In this document: one piece after another, positions 50,616 to 58,922 of the stretch
Numbering within the stretch: the stretch's first letter is position 1
How the letters are laid out: the number at the start of each line of letters is the position of its first letter
NCBI RefSeq assembly: GCF_036108815.1
Contig: NZ_CP107985.1
Location: forward strand, 5,084,001 to 5,148,000
DNA length: 64,000 nucleotides
Reading direction: 5' to 3'
Origin: Streptomyces sp. NBC_00353
Lineage (GTDB): Bacteria; Actinomycetota; Actinomycetes; Streptomycetales; Streptomycetaceae
The notes under the pieces: model-generated
Databases searched by the model: none
What the model was told of the DNA's origin: nothing
What the model saw: the letters and a program-made list of their open reading frames with translations, nothing else
Made by a program: the position numbers and the translations under genes

Positions 50616-50736
50616 GGCCCATGGCGTCCAGGTCGTTCGTACAGTGGCGCGCTCCACCTGGACGCCATGAACCACGCCCGCTCCACGGTGTGTGGGCCGA
50701 CGGCGGACGGGATGGGAGCTGGGAAAGTAGTGGGTT
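50616..50736. repeat. Palindromic repeat element, copy 2
   Basis: This copy repeats 48415-48536 with only a few changes, including the perfect 14-bp inner inverted repeat (50620-50633 and 50656-50669) and the right outer arm. The left outer arm is not conserved. Both copies have the same orientation and flank the beta-helix and DUF6221 genes. Confidence 0.75.
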
Positions 50737-50749
50737 GGGGAAAGAGGTC

Positions 50750-50910
50750 GGGCGCGGGCCCATCGCCTCGGCCAGTGCGAAGACCTGCTCGACCGTGGCC
50801 ACCGGCCGCTCGTCGGGTTCTTCCTTGCTGGCGCCCTTGATCCGGCAGGGGTTGCGCTGGAGCAGTTCATCGTCGACGGCAGTTTGAAGGATCGCCTTCA
50901 GCCCAGATGG
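50750..50910 (-). pseudogene. Tyrosine recombinase, middle fragment
   Basis: About 50 residues on the minus strand, LKAILQTAVDDELLQRNPCR and IKGASKEEPDERPVATVEQV followed by FALAEAMGPR, are the end of the core-binding domain and the start of the catalytic domain of a Streptomyces phage-type integrase. They overlap in content with the start of the fragment at 47666 (CRIRGAGKESSAE...ADALGPR), so they come from a different integrase. The frame is lost on both sides, and the palindromic element abuts the C-terminal side. Confidence 0.7.
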
Positions 50911-51193
50911 CTTGCCGCCAAGGGTCGACCTGTCCGGCGGGAGCTTCGTGTGCTTGTCCACCCATTGGGGATCCAAGCCCATTACGTGGATCTTGTGCCC
51001 CCGTAGGTGCCGTAACGGGCGGCACGATCAGGACCGCAAAGGACGCCGCTGCTGATTAGACGCGCGTCCTGTGGGCGGCGCGCCATCAGAGTTCGCCGTC
51101 CCTTCGGCGCGCCGTTGTCCGATGTCGTGTCCCGTCCTGTGTCATGCCGTCTGTCGAAGATCTTGCACCCAAAGAGATATGACGGGACATCAC

Positions 51194-52426
51194 ATGATGA
51201 GATCTGTTGGTCGGGCTCGTACGGTCGTCGCCGCGGCGGCCACCGTGGGTGCGGTGGTCGCGGGTGCGGGTCTCGGGCAGGCGACCGCGCTGGACAAGGT
51301 CCGGTTGGCTGACGATGTGTCCGTGGCACCGGGCATCAGTTACCGGGCGTTCTCGGTGACGGGCTCGCACGGGGTGGTGTCCGGGCATCTGGTCACCGCC
51401 GACCTCACCGACCGGCATGTCTCGGTGGACCTGCTCACCCCCGGCACTGTCTCCAGCCGCGTCAAGCTGTCCCAGATGGCCGCCGCCCAGGGCGCGGTGG
51501 CGGGCGTCAACGCGGACTTCTTCAACATCGAGGAGTCCCAGCACGTGGGGGTGGCCCCGACCAACTCCGCGGTCGGCCCGGCGATTGCTCACGGTGAGGC
51601 ACTCAAGGCGGCTGTGCCGGACGGCCAGCGGTTCGGCCCCGGTCTGCCGCCCGGCACATCGACGCGCGATGTGATCGGGGTGGGCTCCGACAAGCGGGCC
51701 CGGCTGGACGAGTTGACGCTCAAGGGAAGCGTCCGCACCAAGTCCGGTTCGTTCGACCTGGGCGGCTTCAACCAGTACGCCATCCCGGTGGGCGGGGTGG
51801 GAGCATTCAGCCCGAAGTGGGGCGAGGTCTCGCGGCAGCGCTCGGTGTGCGGGACCGACACCGTCCGGGCTGCGGCCTGCTCCACGAACACCTACGAGGT
51901 CACCGTCCACAACGGCCGGGTGGTCTCCGGATCCCCGACGATCGGGGCCGGCGCGATCGCCGAGGACACCGTGGTGCTGGTCGGCCGGGAGGCCGGAGCG
52001 GACCGGCTGCGCGCGCTCCGGACCGGGGACGAGGTCGAGGTCTCCGACCAGCTGAGGACGGCGAGCGGCAAGCAGTTCCAGTTCGCCGTGGGCGGCTTCC
52101 CGGTGCTCCGGGACGGCGAGCCGCTGCCCGGCCTCGACACCAAGGCCGCCGCGACCCGGACCGGCGCGGGTGTCGGTGACCACGGTCAGCTGCTCTACTT
52201 GCTGGTACTGGACGGAAGTGCGGAGAGCGGCTCGGGCCTGACGGTCGCCGAGGTCGCCGACGTACTCGGCACCGTGGGCGCCGACGCGGGCGTGAACCTG
52301 GACGGGGGCGGTTCGTCCACCCTGGTGACCCGGGACCCGGTGACCGGCACCCCCCTCGTCCGCAACCACCCGACCGGTGGCGCAGAACGCCCGGTCCCGG
52401 AGGGCATCGGGCTCTTCTCGCGCTGA
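51194..52426 (+). CDS. Secreted phosphodiester glycosidase (NAGPA) family protein
   Basis: The 410-residue exported protein has a signal peptide (about 1-33, TVVAAAATVGAVVAGAGLG). The NAGPA/DUF2233 domain shows AAQGAVAGVNADFFNIEES, GHGEALKAAV-like loops, and the C-terminal signature LGTVGADAGVNLDGGGSSTL followed by V. The domain was named for the enzyme that uncovers mannose 6-phosphate; bacterial members act on phosphodiester-linked sugars, possibly in cell-wall polymers. The start may be ATG 51194 or ATG 51197. It stands alone in accessory DNA. Confidence 0.85.
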   Translation: MMRSVGRARTVVAAAATVGAVVAGAGLGQATALDKVRLADDVSVAPGISYRAFSVTGSHGVVSGHLVTADLTDRHVSVDLLTPGTVSSRVKLSQMAAAQGAVAGVNADFFNIEESQHVGVAPTNSAVGPAIAHGEALKAAVPDGQRFGPGLPPGTSTRDVIGVGSDKRARLDELTLKGSVRTKSGSFDLGGFNQYAIPVGGVGAFSPKWGEVSRQRSVCGTDTVRAAACSTNTYEVTVHNGRVVSGSPTIGAGAIAEDTVVLVGREAGADRLRALRTGDEVEVSDQLRTASGKQFQFAVGGFPVLRDGEPLPGLDTKAAATRTGAGVGDHGQLLYLLVLDGSAESGSGLTVAEVADVLGTVGADAGVNLDGGGSSTLVTRDPVTGTPLVRNHPTGGAERPVPEGIGLFSR

Positions 52427-52582
52427 TCCAATGGCCGGGCGGGCCATGGTGCGTGGCAGGTGCTGCCCCCCGGAAGCGAACCTCGGCAAGATCAAGAAGC
52501 TCCTCCACCACGGAACCGATCAGGAGTGGTGGCACATGGAAGAGGGCTGCGTCACGGAAGCTTGGCGAACCACCGAGGTTGC

Positions 52583-53065
52583 TTAAGACCACCGCTTGAT
52601 GATCTTTGCTGGAGATTCCGGGGCCGGCCACACCTGGATACGCATCTTCTCGGTGGTTTCGGGGCTCTCGTCAGAGTCGATGTCGGCCTGAGCTGCCCGA
52701 GCCAAGTTGCTCCGGGACACGCGGACACGGTTCCAGCCTGACGGGACCTCGAACGTAGCCGCATCGGGGGCGTAGTCCGTGCAACCCAGAACCATCAGGC
52801 GACCCAACGACACGTCGAGGCTGGCCTCGACCACGTGATCGAATTCCGAGCTGTCATCACTCGGCTCCTGAGGCAGGATGAAAACAGTGACGGATACGTT
52901 GACATTGACCGCCGTGCCGATGCCCAGCGCATCCTGTGCAACCGCGAGGTGACCGGCAACGGCCTGGTCCGTCCACGCGTCGCTTAGATCACCGTCCGAA
53001 TCCGCATCGGATACGTGTATCTGAAAGTAGTCCGCGAAGAGGGTGAGCTCTGCCGTTGTCGTCAT
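52583..53065 (-). CDS. Hypothetical acidic protein
   Basis: I do not recognise this 160-residue protein. Starting at ATG 53065 (MTTTAELTLFADYFQIHVSD), it has a beta-rich, acidic sequence (DADSDGDLSDAW, NVNVSVTVFILPQEPSDDSS, SLDVSLGRLMVLGC) and ends with a lysine-rich KIIKRWS. No signal peptide or membrane segment is present. Similar proteins of Streptomyces accessory regions are sometimes immunity-like, but nothing here proves it. The in-frame ATG 53122 would add 19 unlikely residues. Confidence 0.55.
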   Translation of the reverse strand: MTTTAELTLFADYFQIHVSDADSDGDLSDAWTDQAVAGHLAVAQDALGIGTAVNVNVSVTVFILPQEPSDDSSEFDHVVEASLDVSLGRLMVLGCTDYAPDAATFEVPSGWNRVRVSRSNLARAAQADIDSDESPETTEKMRIQVWPAPESPAKIIKRWS

Positions 53066-53216
53066 GGCGGCACAGTGCCATGCAGCACTGACAGCCGGAG
53101 ATGCCGTATAGCAGAGAAGCACAGCAACCGTGTCAGCTGTCCGTGGCCTGCGTAGCCGTGTACTGACCGGAATGCCTGAGGCTGACCGACCTGCATTGAG
53201 CTACGGATCAGAAGTT

Positions 53217-53352
53217 CCCCTGTGCCACAACCGCGCCAGATCGGGCGGGGACTCGCGGGGAACTGCGGCTGCTGGCGGTGGGCGAAGCCAGTAGCCGCCG
53301 AAGTCGGCATCCCGCAGGTCAGATCCCAACTCGCCCCACCACGCTCCTAAAG
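53217..53352 (+). repeat. Direct repeat of about 135 bp, left copy (tRNA-Arg junction)
   Basis: The segment from GTGCCACAACCGCGCC through GCAGGTCAGATCCCAACTCG to the CTCCTAAAGCGG core recurs at 60114-60250 with roughly 85-90% identity. Here it runs into a genuine tRNA-Arg 3' half. The pair is consistent with the two ends of a 7-kb integrated element. Confidence 0.7.
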
Positions 53353-53388
53353 CGGGTGTCGCAGGTTCGAATCCTGCCGGGGGCACCA
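53343..53388 (+). pseudogene. tRNA-Arg(CCT), 3' half remnant
   Basis: From the anticodon loop (CTCCTAA, anticodon CCT) the tRNA is well formed: stem AGCGG, variable loop GTGTC, T-arm GCAGG-TTCGAAT-CCTGC, acceptor strand CGGGGGC, discriminator A and encoded CCA. The 5' half is replaced by repeat DNA, so it is an attachment-site junction and not a functional gene. Confidence 0.8.
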
Positions 53389-53391
53389 GGC

Positions 53392-53427
53392 AAAAGGCCC
53401 CGGACCGATCATGGTCCGGGGCCTTTG
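53392..53427 (+). terminator. Terminator after the tRNA-Arg remnant
   Basis: AAAGGCCCCGGACC and GGTCCGGGGCCTTT form a perfect stem over a short loop. It was probably the original tRNA-Arg terminator. Confidence 0.8.
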
Positions 53428-53455
53428 GCATCAGTTTTTGACACCAACGGGGCGG

Positions 53456-53650
53456 TCACTCACGGCCGGGGCGCCTCTTGAGCAGCCAGTCCATGTAACT
53501 GATGGCCTCGCGCTGCGTGTCGTGAACGACGTGCGTGTAGACGTCCATGGTGATGCTGATCTGGCTGTGCCCGAGGATCGCCATCACGACGCGGGGCGCG
53601 ACCCCGGCCGCGGTGAGGAGCCTCGCGCAGCCGTGCCGGGCCGCGCCATG
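53456..53650 (-). pseudogene. Tyrosine recombinase, C-terminal fragment
   Basis: About 64 residues ending at TGA 53456-53458 read ARHGCARLLTAAGVAPRVVM, then AILGHSQISITMDVYTHVVH with the nucleophile Tyr, then YMDWLLKRRPGRE. This is the C-terminal end of an actinophage-type integrase. It lies 68 bp from the tRNA-Arg(CCT) 3' end, as expected for the integrase of an element using that tRNA. The rest of the gene is gone; the YVTN gene follows. Confidence 0.78.
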
Positions 53651-53717
53651 CGGAGATGGCGCGGCCCCCTTTCTGCCGCCTGGTGTTCCTGTCGTGCGTG
53701 CTGTCCGTGGCGGGTCG

Positions 53718-55271
53718 TCAGTCGTGGTGTGGCTGCTGCTTACTGTGTGCGTCGTGTCGCTTCTTGTGGTGTTTGCCGTTGTGGTGGTGCTTCTTGTGGT
53801 GTTTGCCGTTGTGGTGGTGCTTTTCGCAGTGTTTGCCGCGTTTGATGGTGGTGGGGTCGGTGGCGGTGTCGGGGGTGCTGCCGCCTCCGGTGACCGTGGC
53901 GGTGTTGGTGACCTTCTTCGGCGCGCTGCAGGACGCTTTGACCGTGAGCTTGATGGTCGGGTAGCTGCGGCCGGGGGCGAGGGCGTCGCTGCGGGTGCAG
54001 GTCAGTGTGGCGCGGGTGCAGGACCATCCGGTACCGCGGAGCGAAACGGGGGTCAGCCCCGTGGGCAGGGTGTCGGTCACGGTGACGGTGGTGGCGTCGG
54101 TCGGGCCGGTGCCGTGGTTGGTGACCGTGATCCTGTAGGTGTCCCTCTTGCCCTGAACGAACGCGCCGCGGTGCGTCTTGGTGACGGTCAGGGAGGAGGG
54201 GAACCGCGGCGTGACGATGGCCACACCGATGGGGCCATCGTCGATGGGGATGGTGTCGGTGACCGTGTTCGTCGCGGTGTCGATCACCGACACCGTGTTC
54301 GAGCCCCGATCGGCGACGTAGGCCTGGGTGCCATCCGAGGTGAAGGCCACACCGACCGGGACGGTGCCGACGTGGATGGTGGCGGTGACCATGTTCGTCG
54401 CGGTGTCGATCACCGACACGTCGCCGGAGCCCTGATTGGTGACGTAGGCGTGGGCGCCGTCGGGGGTGATGGCCACACCGACCGCGTTGTCGATGACGGG
54501 GATGGTGGCGGTGACCGTGTTCGACGCGGTCTTGATCACCGACACGTCGTCGGAGATCTCATTGGCGACGTAGGCCTGGGTGCCGTCGGGGGTGATGGCC
54601 ACAAAGGCCGGGGTAGTGCCGACGGGGATGGGGGCTCCGACCACCGTGTTCCCGGTCGTTTCGATCACCGACACCGTGTTCGCGTTCTCATTGGTGACGT
54701 AGGCGTGGGCGCCGTCGGGGGTGATGGCCACACCGACCGGGCCGTCGCCGACGAGGATGGTGGCGGTGACCATGTTCGACGCGGTGTCGATCACCGACAC
54801 GTTGTCGGTGTCGAAATTGGCGACGTAGGCGTGGGTGCCGTCGGGGGTGATGGCTACACCGGCCGGGTGGAGGCCGACGGGGATGGTGGCGATGACCGTG
54901 TTCGTGGCCGTGTCGATCACCGACACCGTCGTCGAACCGAAATTGGTGACGTAGGCGTGGGCGCCGTCGGGAGTGATGGCCACAATGAACGGGCTGGTGC
55001 CGACGGTGATGGTGCCGGTGACCGTGTTCGTGGCCGTGTCGACCACCGACACGGTGTTCGAATTGAAATTGGTGACGTAGGCGGTCGGCGTGGGGGCGGC
55101 CGCCTGCGCCGGGGCCGCGGCCAGGACCGGCAGGGACAGTCCCGCCAGCATGGCCAGCATGGTCAGGGCCCCGATGACCGGCCGCAAGATGCCCAGGCGT
55201 AGCCCAGGCCTGCCCCGGTCCGGTACCGGGCCGCCCTGCGGCCTGGGTTCCTTGCCCGCATGTGGGATCAC
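53718..55271 (-). CDS. Secreted YVTN beta-propeller protein with His/Lys-rich tail
   Basis: The 517-residue exported protein has a signal region (about 30-60, VIGALTMLAMLAGLSLPVLA) and eight YVTN/YncE-type repeats (for example AYVTNFNSNTVSVVDTATNT, VTGTITVGTSP) forming a beta-propeller. A DUF11-type Ig-like domain follows (about 370-465: LTVTKTHRGAFVQGKRDTYR, VTDTLPTGL). The final about 40 residues are His/Lys-rich, with two copies of KHHHNGKHHK. Propellers of this kind bind proteins or surfaces; the tail could bind metal ions. The DNA repeats are near-identical, so copy number may vary. Start ATG 55271. Confidence 0.85.
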   Translation of the reverse strand: MIPHAGKEPRPQGGPVPDRGRPGLRLGILRPVIGALTMLAMLAGLSLPVLAAAPAQAAAPTPTAYVTNFNSNTVSVVDTATNTVTGTITVGTSPFIVAITPDGAHAYVTNFGSTTVSVIDTATNTVIATIPVGLHPAGVAITPDGTHAYVANFDTDNVSVIDTASNMVTATILVGDGPVGVAITPDGAHAYVTNENANTVSVIETTGNTVVGAPIPVGTTPAFVAITPDGTQAYVANEISDDVSVIKTASNTVTATIPVIDNAVGVAITPDGAHAYVTNQGSGDVSVIDTATNMVTATIHVGTVPVGVAFTSDGTQAYVADRGSNTVSVIDTATNTVTDTIPIDDGPIGVAIVTPRFPSSLTVTKTHRGAFVQGKRDTYRITVTNHGTGPTDATTVTVTDTLPTGLTPVSLRGTGWSCTRATLTCTRSDALAPGRSYPTIKLTVKASCSAPKKVTNTATVTGGGSTPDTATDPTTIKRGKHCEKHHHNGKHHKKHHHNGKHHKKRHDAHSKQQPHHD

Positions 55272-55488
55272 GAATGCCTCGCTTCGTCAGCGTCAGGAAG
55301 GGCGGCCGCGAGCGGACATACCGTGGGAGCCGACAGCGCACCGCAGCCACACACACTATGTGACTATTCATCACTCTATGTAGATGATCGCGGAGAGCAA
55401 GCGACCCGCCTCACGCGTGCCCCTTTCGTGCCCGATCGAGCGGGAACTGACGGGGAACCACGGTGGCCGACGGGCAGCGCAAATGAGG

Positions 55489-55523
55489 ACGGCCCCTGAC
55501 CGGTTCATCTGGTCAGGGGCCGT
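55489..55523 (-). terminator. Hairpin beside the first tRNA-Ser remnant
   Basis: ACGGCCCCTGACC and GGTCAGGGGCCGT form a perfect stem, immediately 3' of the tRNA-Ser tail on the minus strand. It is nearly identical to the hairpin at 59436. Confidence 0.75.
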
Positions 55524-55530
55524 TCACTTG

Positions 55531-55590
55531 CGGTGGGTGTGGGATTTGAACCCACGGTCACATCGCTGCGACGACGGTTTTCAAGACCGA
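55531..55590 (-). pseudogene. tRNA-Ser(TGA), 3' half remnant 1
   Basis: Read on the minus strand it contains the anticodon stem-loop TCGGT-CTTGAAA-ACCGT (anticodon TGA), a long serine-type variable arm, T-arm GTGGG-TTCAAAT-CCCAC and acceptor strand ACCCACC with discriminator G. No 5' half follows. A near-identical remnant lies at 59478. Confidence 0.75.
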
Positions 55591-56005
55591 TCCGTCAGGT
55601 CAGCGCTTGGCCCCGTGACCTCGGACTACGCTCCGAAGTGGTCTGATCGACCGTCATCCTGGCCACGGGTTGGCCGCGCACCCCTTCTCTGCGGCCCAGA
55701 TGCCGCCTTGGGTCGCGCACGCATTCCAACTCTGCACGGCCCCTTTCGTCCTGGGTCACGGTCGTCCGTGGGCCGGCCCCCTGAACTGCCTGCAGGAGAG
55801 CTGAACGGCCGCGAACGGCGACGAATGAGACCGTCGATGAGACTGCTTGCCCGCTCGGCCGGCAGTCGGGACCTCGCAGCACGTTCAACTCAGGACGCGT
55901 GGGCTGACACCCGCTTTGGGAGCGAGATGCGGCCATGCTTGGAGGCCGGACCTTGCCGCGGCCGCGCGCCGCATGACCACGGTCGGGTTGTCGTGCCAGG
56001 GACCG
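55591..56005. other. Intergenic DNA with an inverted tRNA-Arg-like core
   Basis: No gene is supported. At 55906-55923 GACACCCGCTTTGGGAGC is the reverse complement of a degenerate tRNA-Arg(CCT) core, the only minus-oriented copy I found. Confidence 0.4.
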
Positions 56006-56944
56006 CTACTGAACGGCGACGTAGTCACCCGTGGCCTTGACGGCCGGGGTGGTGGAGGTGCCGAGGAAGTAGTAGCGCCAGTAGCCCGAGTAGGTGGCGG
56101 TGTACGTGGTCTTCAGCGAGCCCGTGGAGGACGACGTGACCGTCTTCAGGTAGGTCGTCGGGTACGACGACGAGCTGGTCTTGCGGAACTGCAGCTTCAC
56201 CGGCTGGACGGTGTAGCCGGCGTACTTGTGGGTGTCCCAGTTCGCGCGGGTCAGGGCGCCCGTGATGGTGAGCGTGCCGCCCTTCTTCACCGGCTCCGGC
56301 GACGCGTTGACCGTGAGCTTGGAGTAGCGCTGGAGGGCGTTGGAGGACACGGCGTCCTGGTACGCGGTGCCGACCTTGCTCCAGTCGACGTTCGGGTCGC
56401 TGGGGTCCTGGCCGTTGTAGGCGGTGGCGAACGCCTCGCCGGTCCAGTGGGCGCCGGCGTCGGCGTTGGTCAGCTCCTCCTGCGGGTGGATGTCGATGCT
56501 GCCCTTGCAGTTCGCGACGGTCGACGAGGCGGCCGTGCAGGTCGCCGGAGCGTCGCCGAACAGGAAGTTCCCGTCGTCCGTGTTGCGGTAGAGGTCGATG
56601 CCCGAGACGAAGTCGTCGGCGGTGGGGTCCGCGTCCGAGCCGTGGGTGAAGGTGAAGCTGTACGAGACGTGGACCGCGTTGGTGGTGCCGACGACGATCG
56701 CCGACTTGCTGCTGTTCACCTTGATGTTCGAGAAGGTGGCGTTCAGCTCGTACGGGTCGCCGGAGTCGGCGGCCGTCAGCGAGCGCGCCTGCATGCCCGA
56801 CTGGTGGCCCGAGGCCTGCTGCGCGAGCTTGTGGGCCTGCGCCAGGCCCGTTCCGTCGGTCGCCTGCGCGGCCGGCACGGCGAAAGCGGCCAGGGCGAGA
56901 GCGCCGGAGACCGTCGCGGCGGCCAGGGTGGCACGTATGCGCAT
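56006..56944 (-). CDS. Secreted hypothetical protein with C-terminal Ig-like domain, paralogue 1
   Basis: The 312-residue exported protein has a signal peptide (about 1-29, LAAATVSGALALAAFAVPAA), an N-terminal domain of unknown function with two cysteines (ATCTAASSTVANCKG), and a C-terminal beta-sandwich (about 205-312: RYSKLTVNASPEPVKKGGTL, TITGALTRANWDTHKYAGY, LQFRKTSSSSYPT and a final TGDYVAVQ). The gene at 61907 is a paralogue and a 3' remnant of another lies at 61605. The C-terminal domain is common on secreted Streptomyces proteins. Start ATG 56944, with GGGGAA upstream as in the paralogue. Confidence 0.78.
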   Translation of the reverse strand: MRIRATLAAATVSGALALAAFAVPAAQATDGTGLAQAHKLAQQASGHQSGMQARSLTAADSGDPYELNATFSNIKVNSSKSAIVVGTTNAVHVSYSFTFTHGSDADPTADDFVSGIDLYRNTDDGNFLFGDAPATCTAASSTVANCKGSIDIHPQEELTNADAGAHWTGEAFATAYNGQDPSDPNVDWSKVGTAYQDAVSSNALQRYSKLTVNASPEPVKKGGTLTITGALTRANWDTHKYAGYTVQPVKLQFRKTSSSSYPTTYLKTVTSSSTGSLKTTYTATYSGYWRYYFLGTSTTPAVKATGDYVAVQ

Positions 56945-57097
56945 GTGTTCCCCATGTGGAGAAGGGGTCCCGCGGTGCAGAAGTCGTCACGCGGGGCCCA
57001 AGTGATCTAGGAGCCTGTTGGCTCGCGTGATTCTGACCTGTGACCCCGGCGAGGGTTATACGGCAGGTGAATGCTTTGTACACGCTTTGCCGAGCCG

Positions 57098-57145
57098 CAC
57101 CGGCCTTTGCCAACGTCACACCGGCCTTTGCCAACGTCACACCGG
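57098..57145 (+). repeat. 21-bp tandem repeat upstream of paralogue 1
   Basis: Two exact copies of CACCGGCCTTTGCCAACGTC plus A are followed by a partial third (CACCGG), about 155 bp upstream of the leftward gene at 56944. Two helical turns per unit suggests a regulator-binding array, but slippage is equally possible. Confidence 0.55.
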
Positions 57146-57594
57146 ATGCATACAGACCCGCGGTCCGGCGTCTGTCGAACAACCGCACCCGCGCCCCGGT
57201 GCACCGGATGTCACGCCAGGTACCCCGACCCGTGGGTACTGGACGTGAACGAGCCGATGCCCTACGCCTGGGCGCGAGAGTCCGACGAGCCGACTCGTCA
57301 GAGCGTCCGGACTCCTGACATCAGCGACTGACACCAACGAGCGCGAATCTCACCGATCGACGCTGAACCCCAGCGGCAGGCCAACAAGGGCACGTAGCGC
57401 GTTGGACAAGGTCCACGAGTCCTCGTGATCGACCTGATAGGGATGAGGCCACAGGTTCAAATTTCGAGGCCGCCGAGGAGCCGATTGCGGGCGGTGCCGG
57501 CCGCGTGAGCTACCCCGGAAATACCAGGAGGGGTGTCACTGGACCCCACTAGAGTCGGCATCCACAACAGAATCACAGCAGTGGGGCGGGACAG
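57146..57594. other. Intergenic region
   Basis: No gene is supported. TGACACCAACGA at 57331 matches motifs near other att-like junctions; the region just before 57595 carries the lipoprotein promoter. Confidence 0.35.
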
Positions 57595-58434
57595 ATGAGA
57601 CTGCGATACACCGCGGCCTGCGTAGGGGTCACGGCGGCGGCGCTGATGGTGACGTCCGCGTGCGGCACGGACGGCGCGAAGACGGCCGCCAAGGCCGTCG
57701 ACAAAGCCGACATGATCATGGCGGCGCTGGCGCGGGCAACTGACCAGACCGAGAACCTGGGGTCCGCCCAGGTCAGGACGACGACCGAGACGCCGACGGC
57801 CAGCCCGGTCACCATGGACGGCACGTACTCCTGGGGCCACGGCCTGGCGTTCGACGTCTTGATGGACACCAAGGCCGCCCACTTGCAGCAGCTGCACGCC
57901 GCCGCAAAGACCCGCACTGTGTACGTGGACGGCGCCTACTACTACGAGATCGACCCGCAGCCTTCCGGCCCGTTCAAGGGCAAGGAGTGGATGAAGATCG
58001 ACGCGTCTGCGGTGTTCGGCAACAAGGGCGCCGAGGCGTTGCAGGGGAGCTCCGGCGCGGGCAGCCCAGCGGCCGCCATGAAAGGCCTGAAGTACGCCAA
58101 CAACGTCGACGACCTCGGCAAGGAGACCGTCGACGGGCAGAGTGCGACCCACTACCGGGCCGTGGTCGACAAGGAGCACATGGGCAAGTTCAAGAAGGCC
58201 TACGGGAACAACCTCTTCGGCTCAATGACCGGCGGCAGTGACTCGATCACCATGGACATCTGGGTCGGTGCCAAGGATCTCCCGGTCCGTATGAAGCAGT
58301 GGTTCGGCAGTTTGACGGTGACGATGGACTTCGAGAAGTTCGGCGCCACGGCCGCGATCAAGGCCCCGCCCGCCGCACAGACCGGTGATGTCACCGAGCA
58401 GGTGAAGAAGGCCACCGCGCAGCAGCAGGGCTGA
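57595..58434 (+). CDS. Lipoprotein, LppX/LprG-like hypothetical
   Basis: The 279-residue protein has a lipoprotein signal (YTAACVGVTAAALMVTSACG, lipobox VTSAC with Cys at about 23) and a body resembling actinobacterial LppX/LprAFG-type or related outer-face lipoproteins: MDGTYSWGHGLAFDVLMDTK, RTVYVDGAYYYEIDPQP, LKYANNVDDLGKETVDGQSA, THYRAVVD and DIWVGAKDLPVRMKQWFG. Such proteins bind or move lipids outside the membrane; the substrate is unknown. It stands alone, with an integrase relic right behind it. Start ATG 57595. Confidence 0.8.
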   Translation: MRLRYTAACVGVTAAALMVTSACGTDGAKTAAKAVDKADMIMAALARATDQTENLGSAQVRTTTETPTASPVTMDGTYSWGHGLAFDVLMDTKAAHLQQLHAAAKTRTVYVDGAYYYEIDPQPSGPFKGKEWMKIDASAVFGNKGAEALQGSSGAGSPAAAMKGLKYANNVDDLGKETVDGQSATHYRAVVDKEHMGKFKKAYGNNLFGSMTGGSDSITMDIWVGAKDLPVRMKQWFGSLTVTMDFEKFGATAAIKAPPAAQTGDVTEQVKKATAQQQG

Positions 58435-58439
58435 GCAGG

Positions 58440-58700
58440 GCCGGACCCGGGCGGTGAAGGTCGGCCATACGGACTGGTAGCCGGACTTCCACGACTGCCG
58501 CCACGCCTTCGCCAGCCGGTTGCACGAGCGGGGCGTGCCCGAGGTGATCACACAGGAGATCCTCGGGCACGCGCGCGGGCGAGGGGACGTGGATCTACAC
58601 CCACGCGGCCGTGGACTACGCGGGCCAGCGTCCTGGCCGCGCTCGAGGACGGGAAGTCTGGTGCCGCGTGCCAGCCCGCCTGCGTTGCTTCGGGACGAAG
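58440..58700 (+). pseudogene. Tyrosine recombinase, C-terminal relic with two frameshifts
   Basis: The plus strand reads DFHDCRHAFASRLHERGVPE, VITQEILGHA in one frame. It continues as TWIYTHAAVDYAGQ in the next frame and VLAALEDGKSG in the third, giving the H-x-x-R box, the GH motif and the nucleophile Tyr of an integrase. Two frameshifts separate these parts. A tRNA-Arg-like core follows about 125 bp later. Confidence 0.75.
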
Positions 58701-58824
58701 AGCGGTCGTGCCACATCCGTGCCAGAACGGGACGGTACTCACAGGGAATCGGGGTGGGTAGGGGCACGCACCGCCCGACTCGGCGCAAGGTAGGGAACCG
58801 CTGGTCACACCAGTGATGGCCCAA

Positions 58825-58854
58825 CCTCGCTCCTGAAGCGGTGATTACTCGCCC
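58825..58854 (+). other. Degenerate tRNA-Arg-like att core
   Basis: CCTCGCTCCTGAAGCGGTGA and the following TTACTCGCCC recur exactly at 60236-60265. CTCCTGAAGCGG resembles the tRNA-Arg(CCT) anticodon arm with a T-to-G change. Confidence 0.5.
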
Positions 58855-58922
58855 GCCTGCAGCCGCACCAACAGATGCCGTTCCATAGCCATCCCCGCGG
58901 TTGTGACGGGAGGGCGAGGAGC

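Noticed and set aside
52377..52586. 69-codon plus-strand frame after the phosphodiester glycosidase
   Set aside because: It overlaps the glycosidase 3' end and has no ribosome site. A short stretch (NLGKIKKLLHHGTDQEWWHM) looks coding-like, but no family or start supports it.
54200..55090. CRISPR-like regular repeats
   Set aside because: The periodic similarity is the coding repeat of YVTN propeller blades on the minus strand; there are no short identical repeats with unique spacers.
53547..55202. 551-codon plus-strand frame over the YVTN gene
   Set aside because: Gly/Asp/Val-rich repeats arise from reading the propeller repeats backwards; the minus strand has a signal peptide and real domains.
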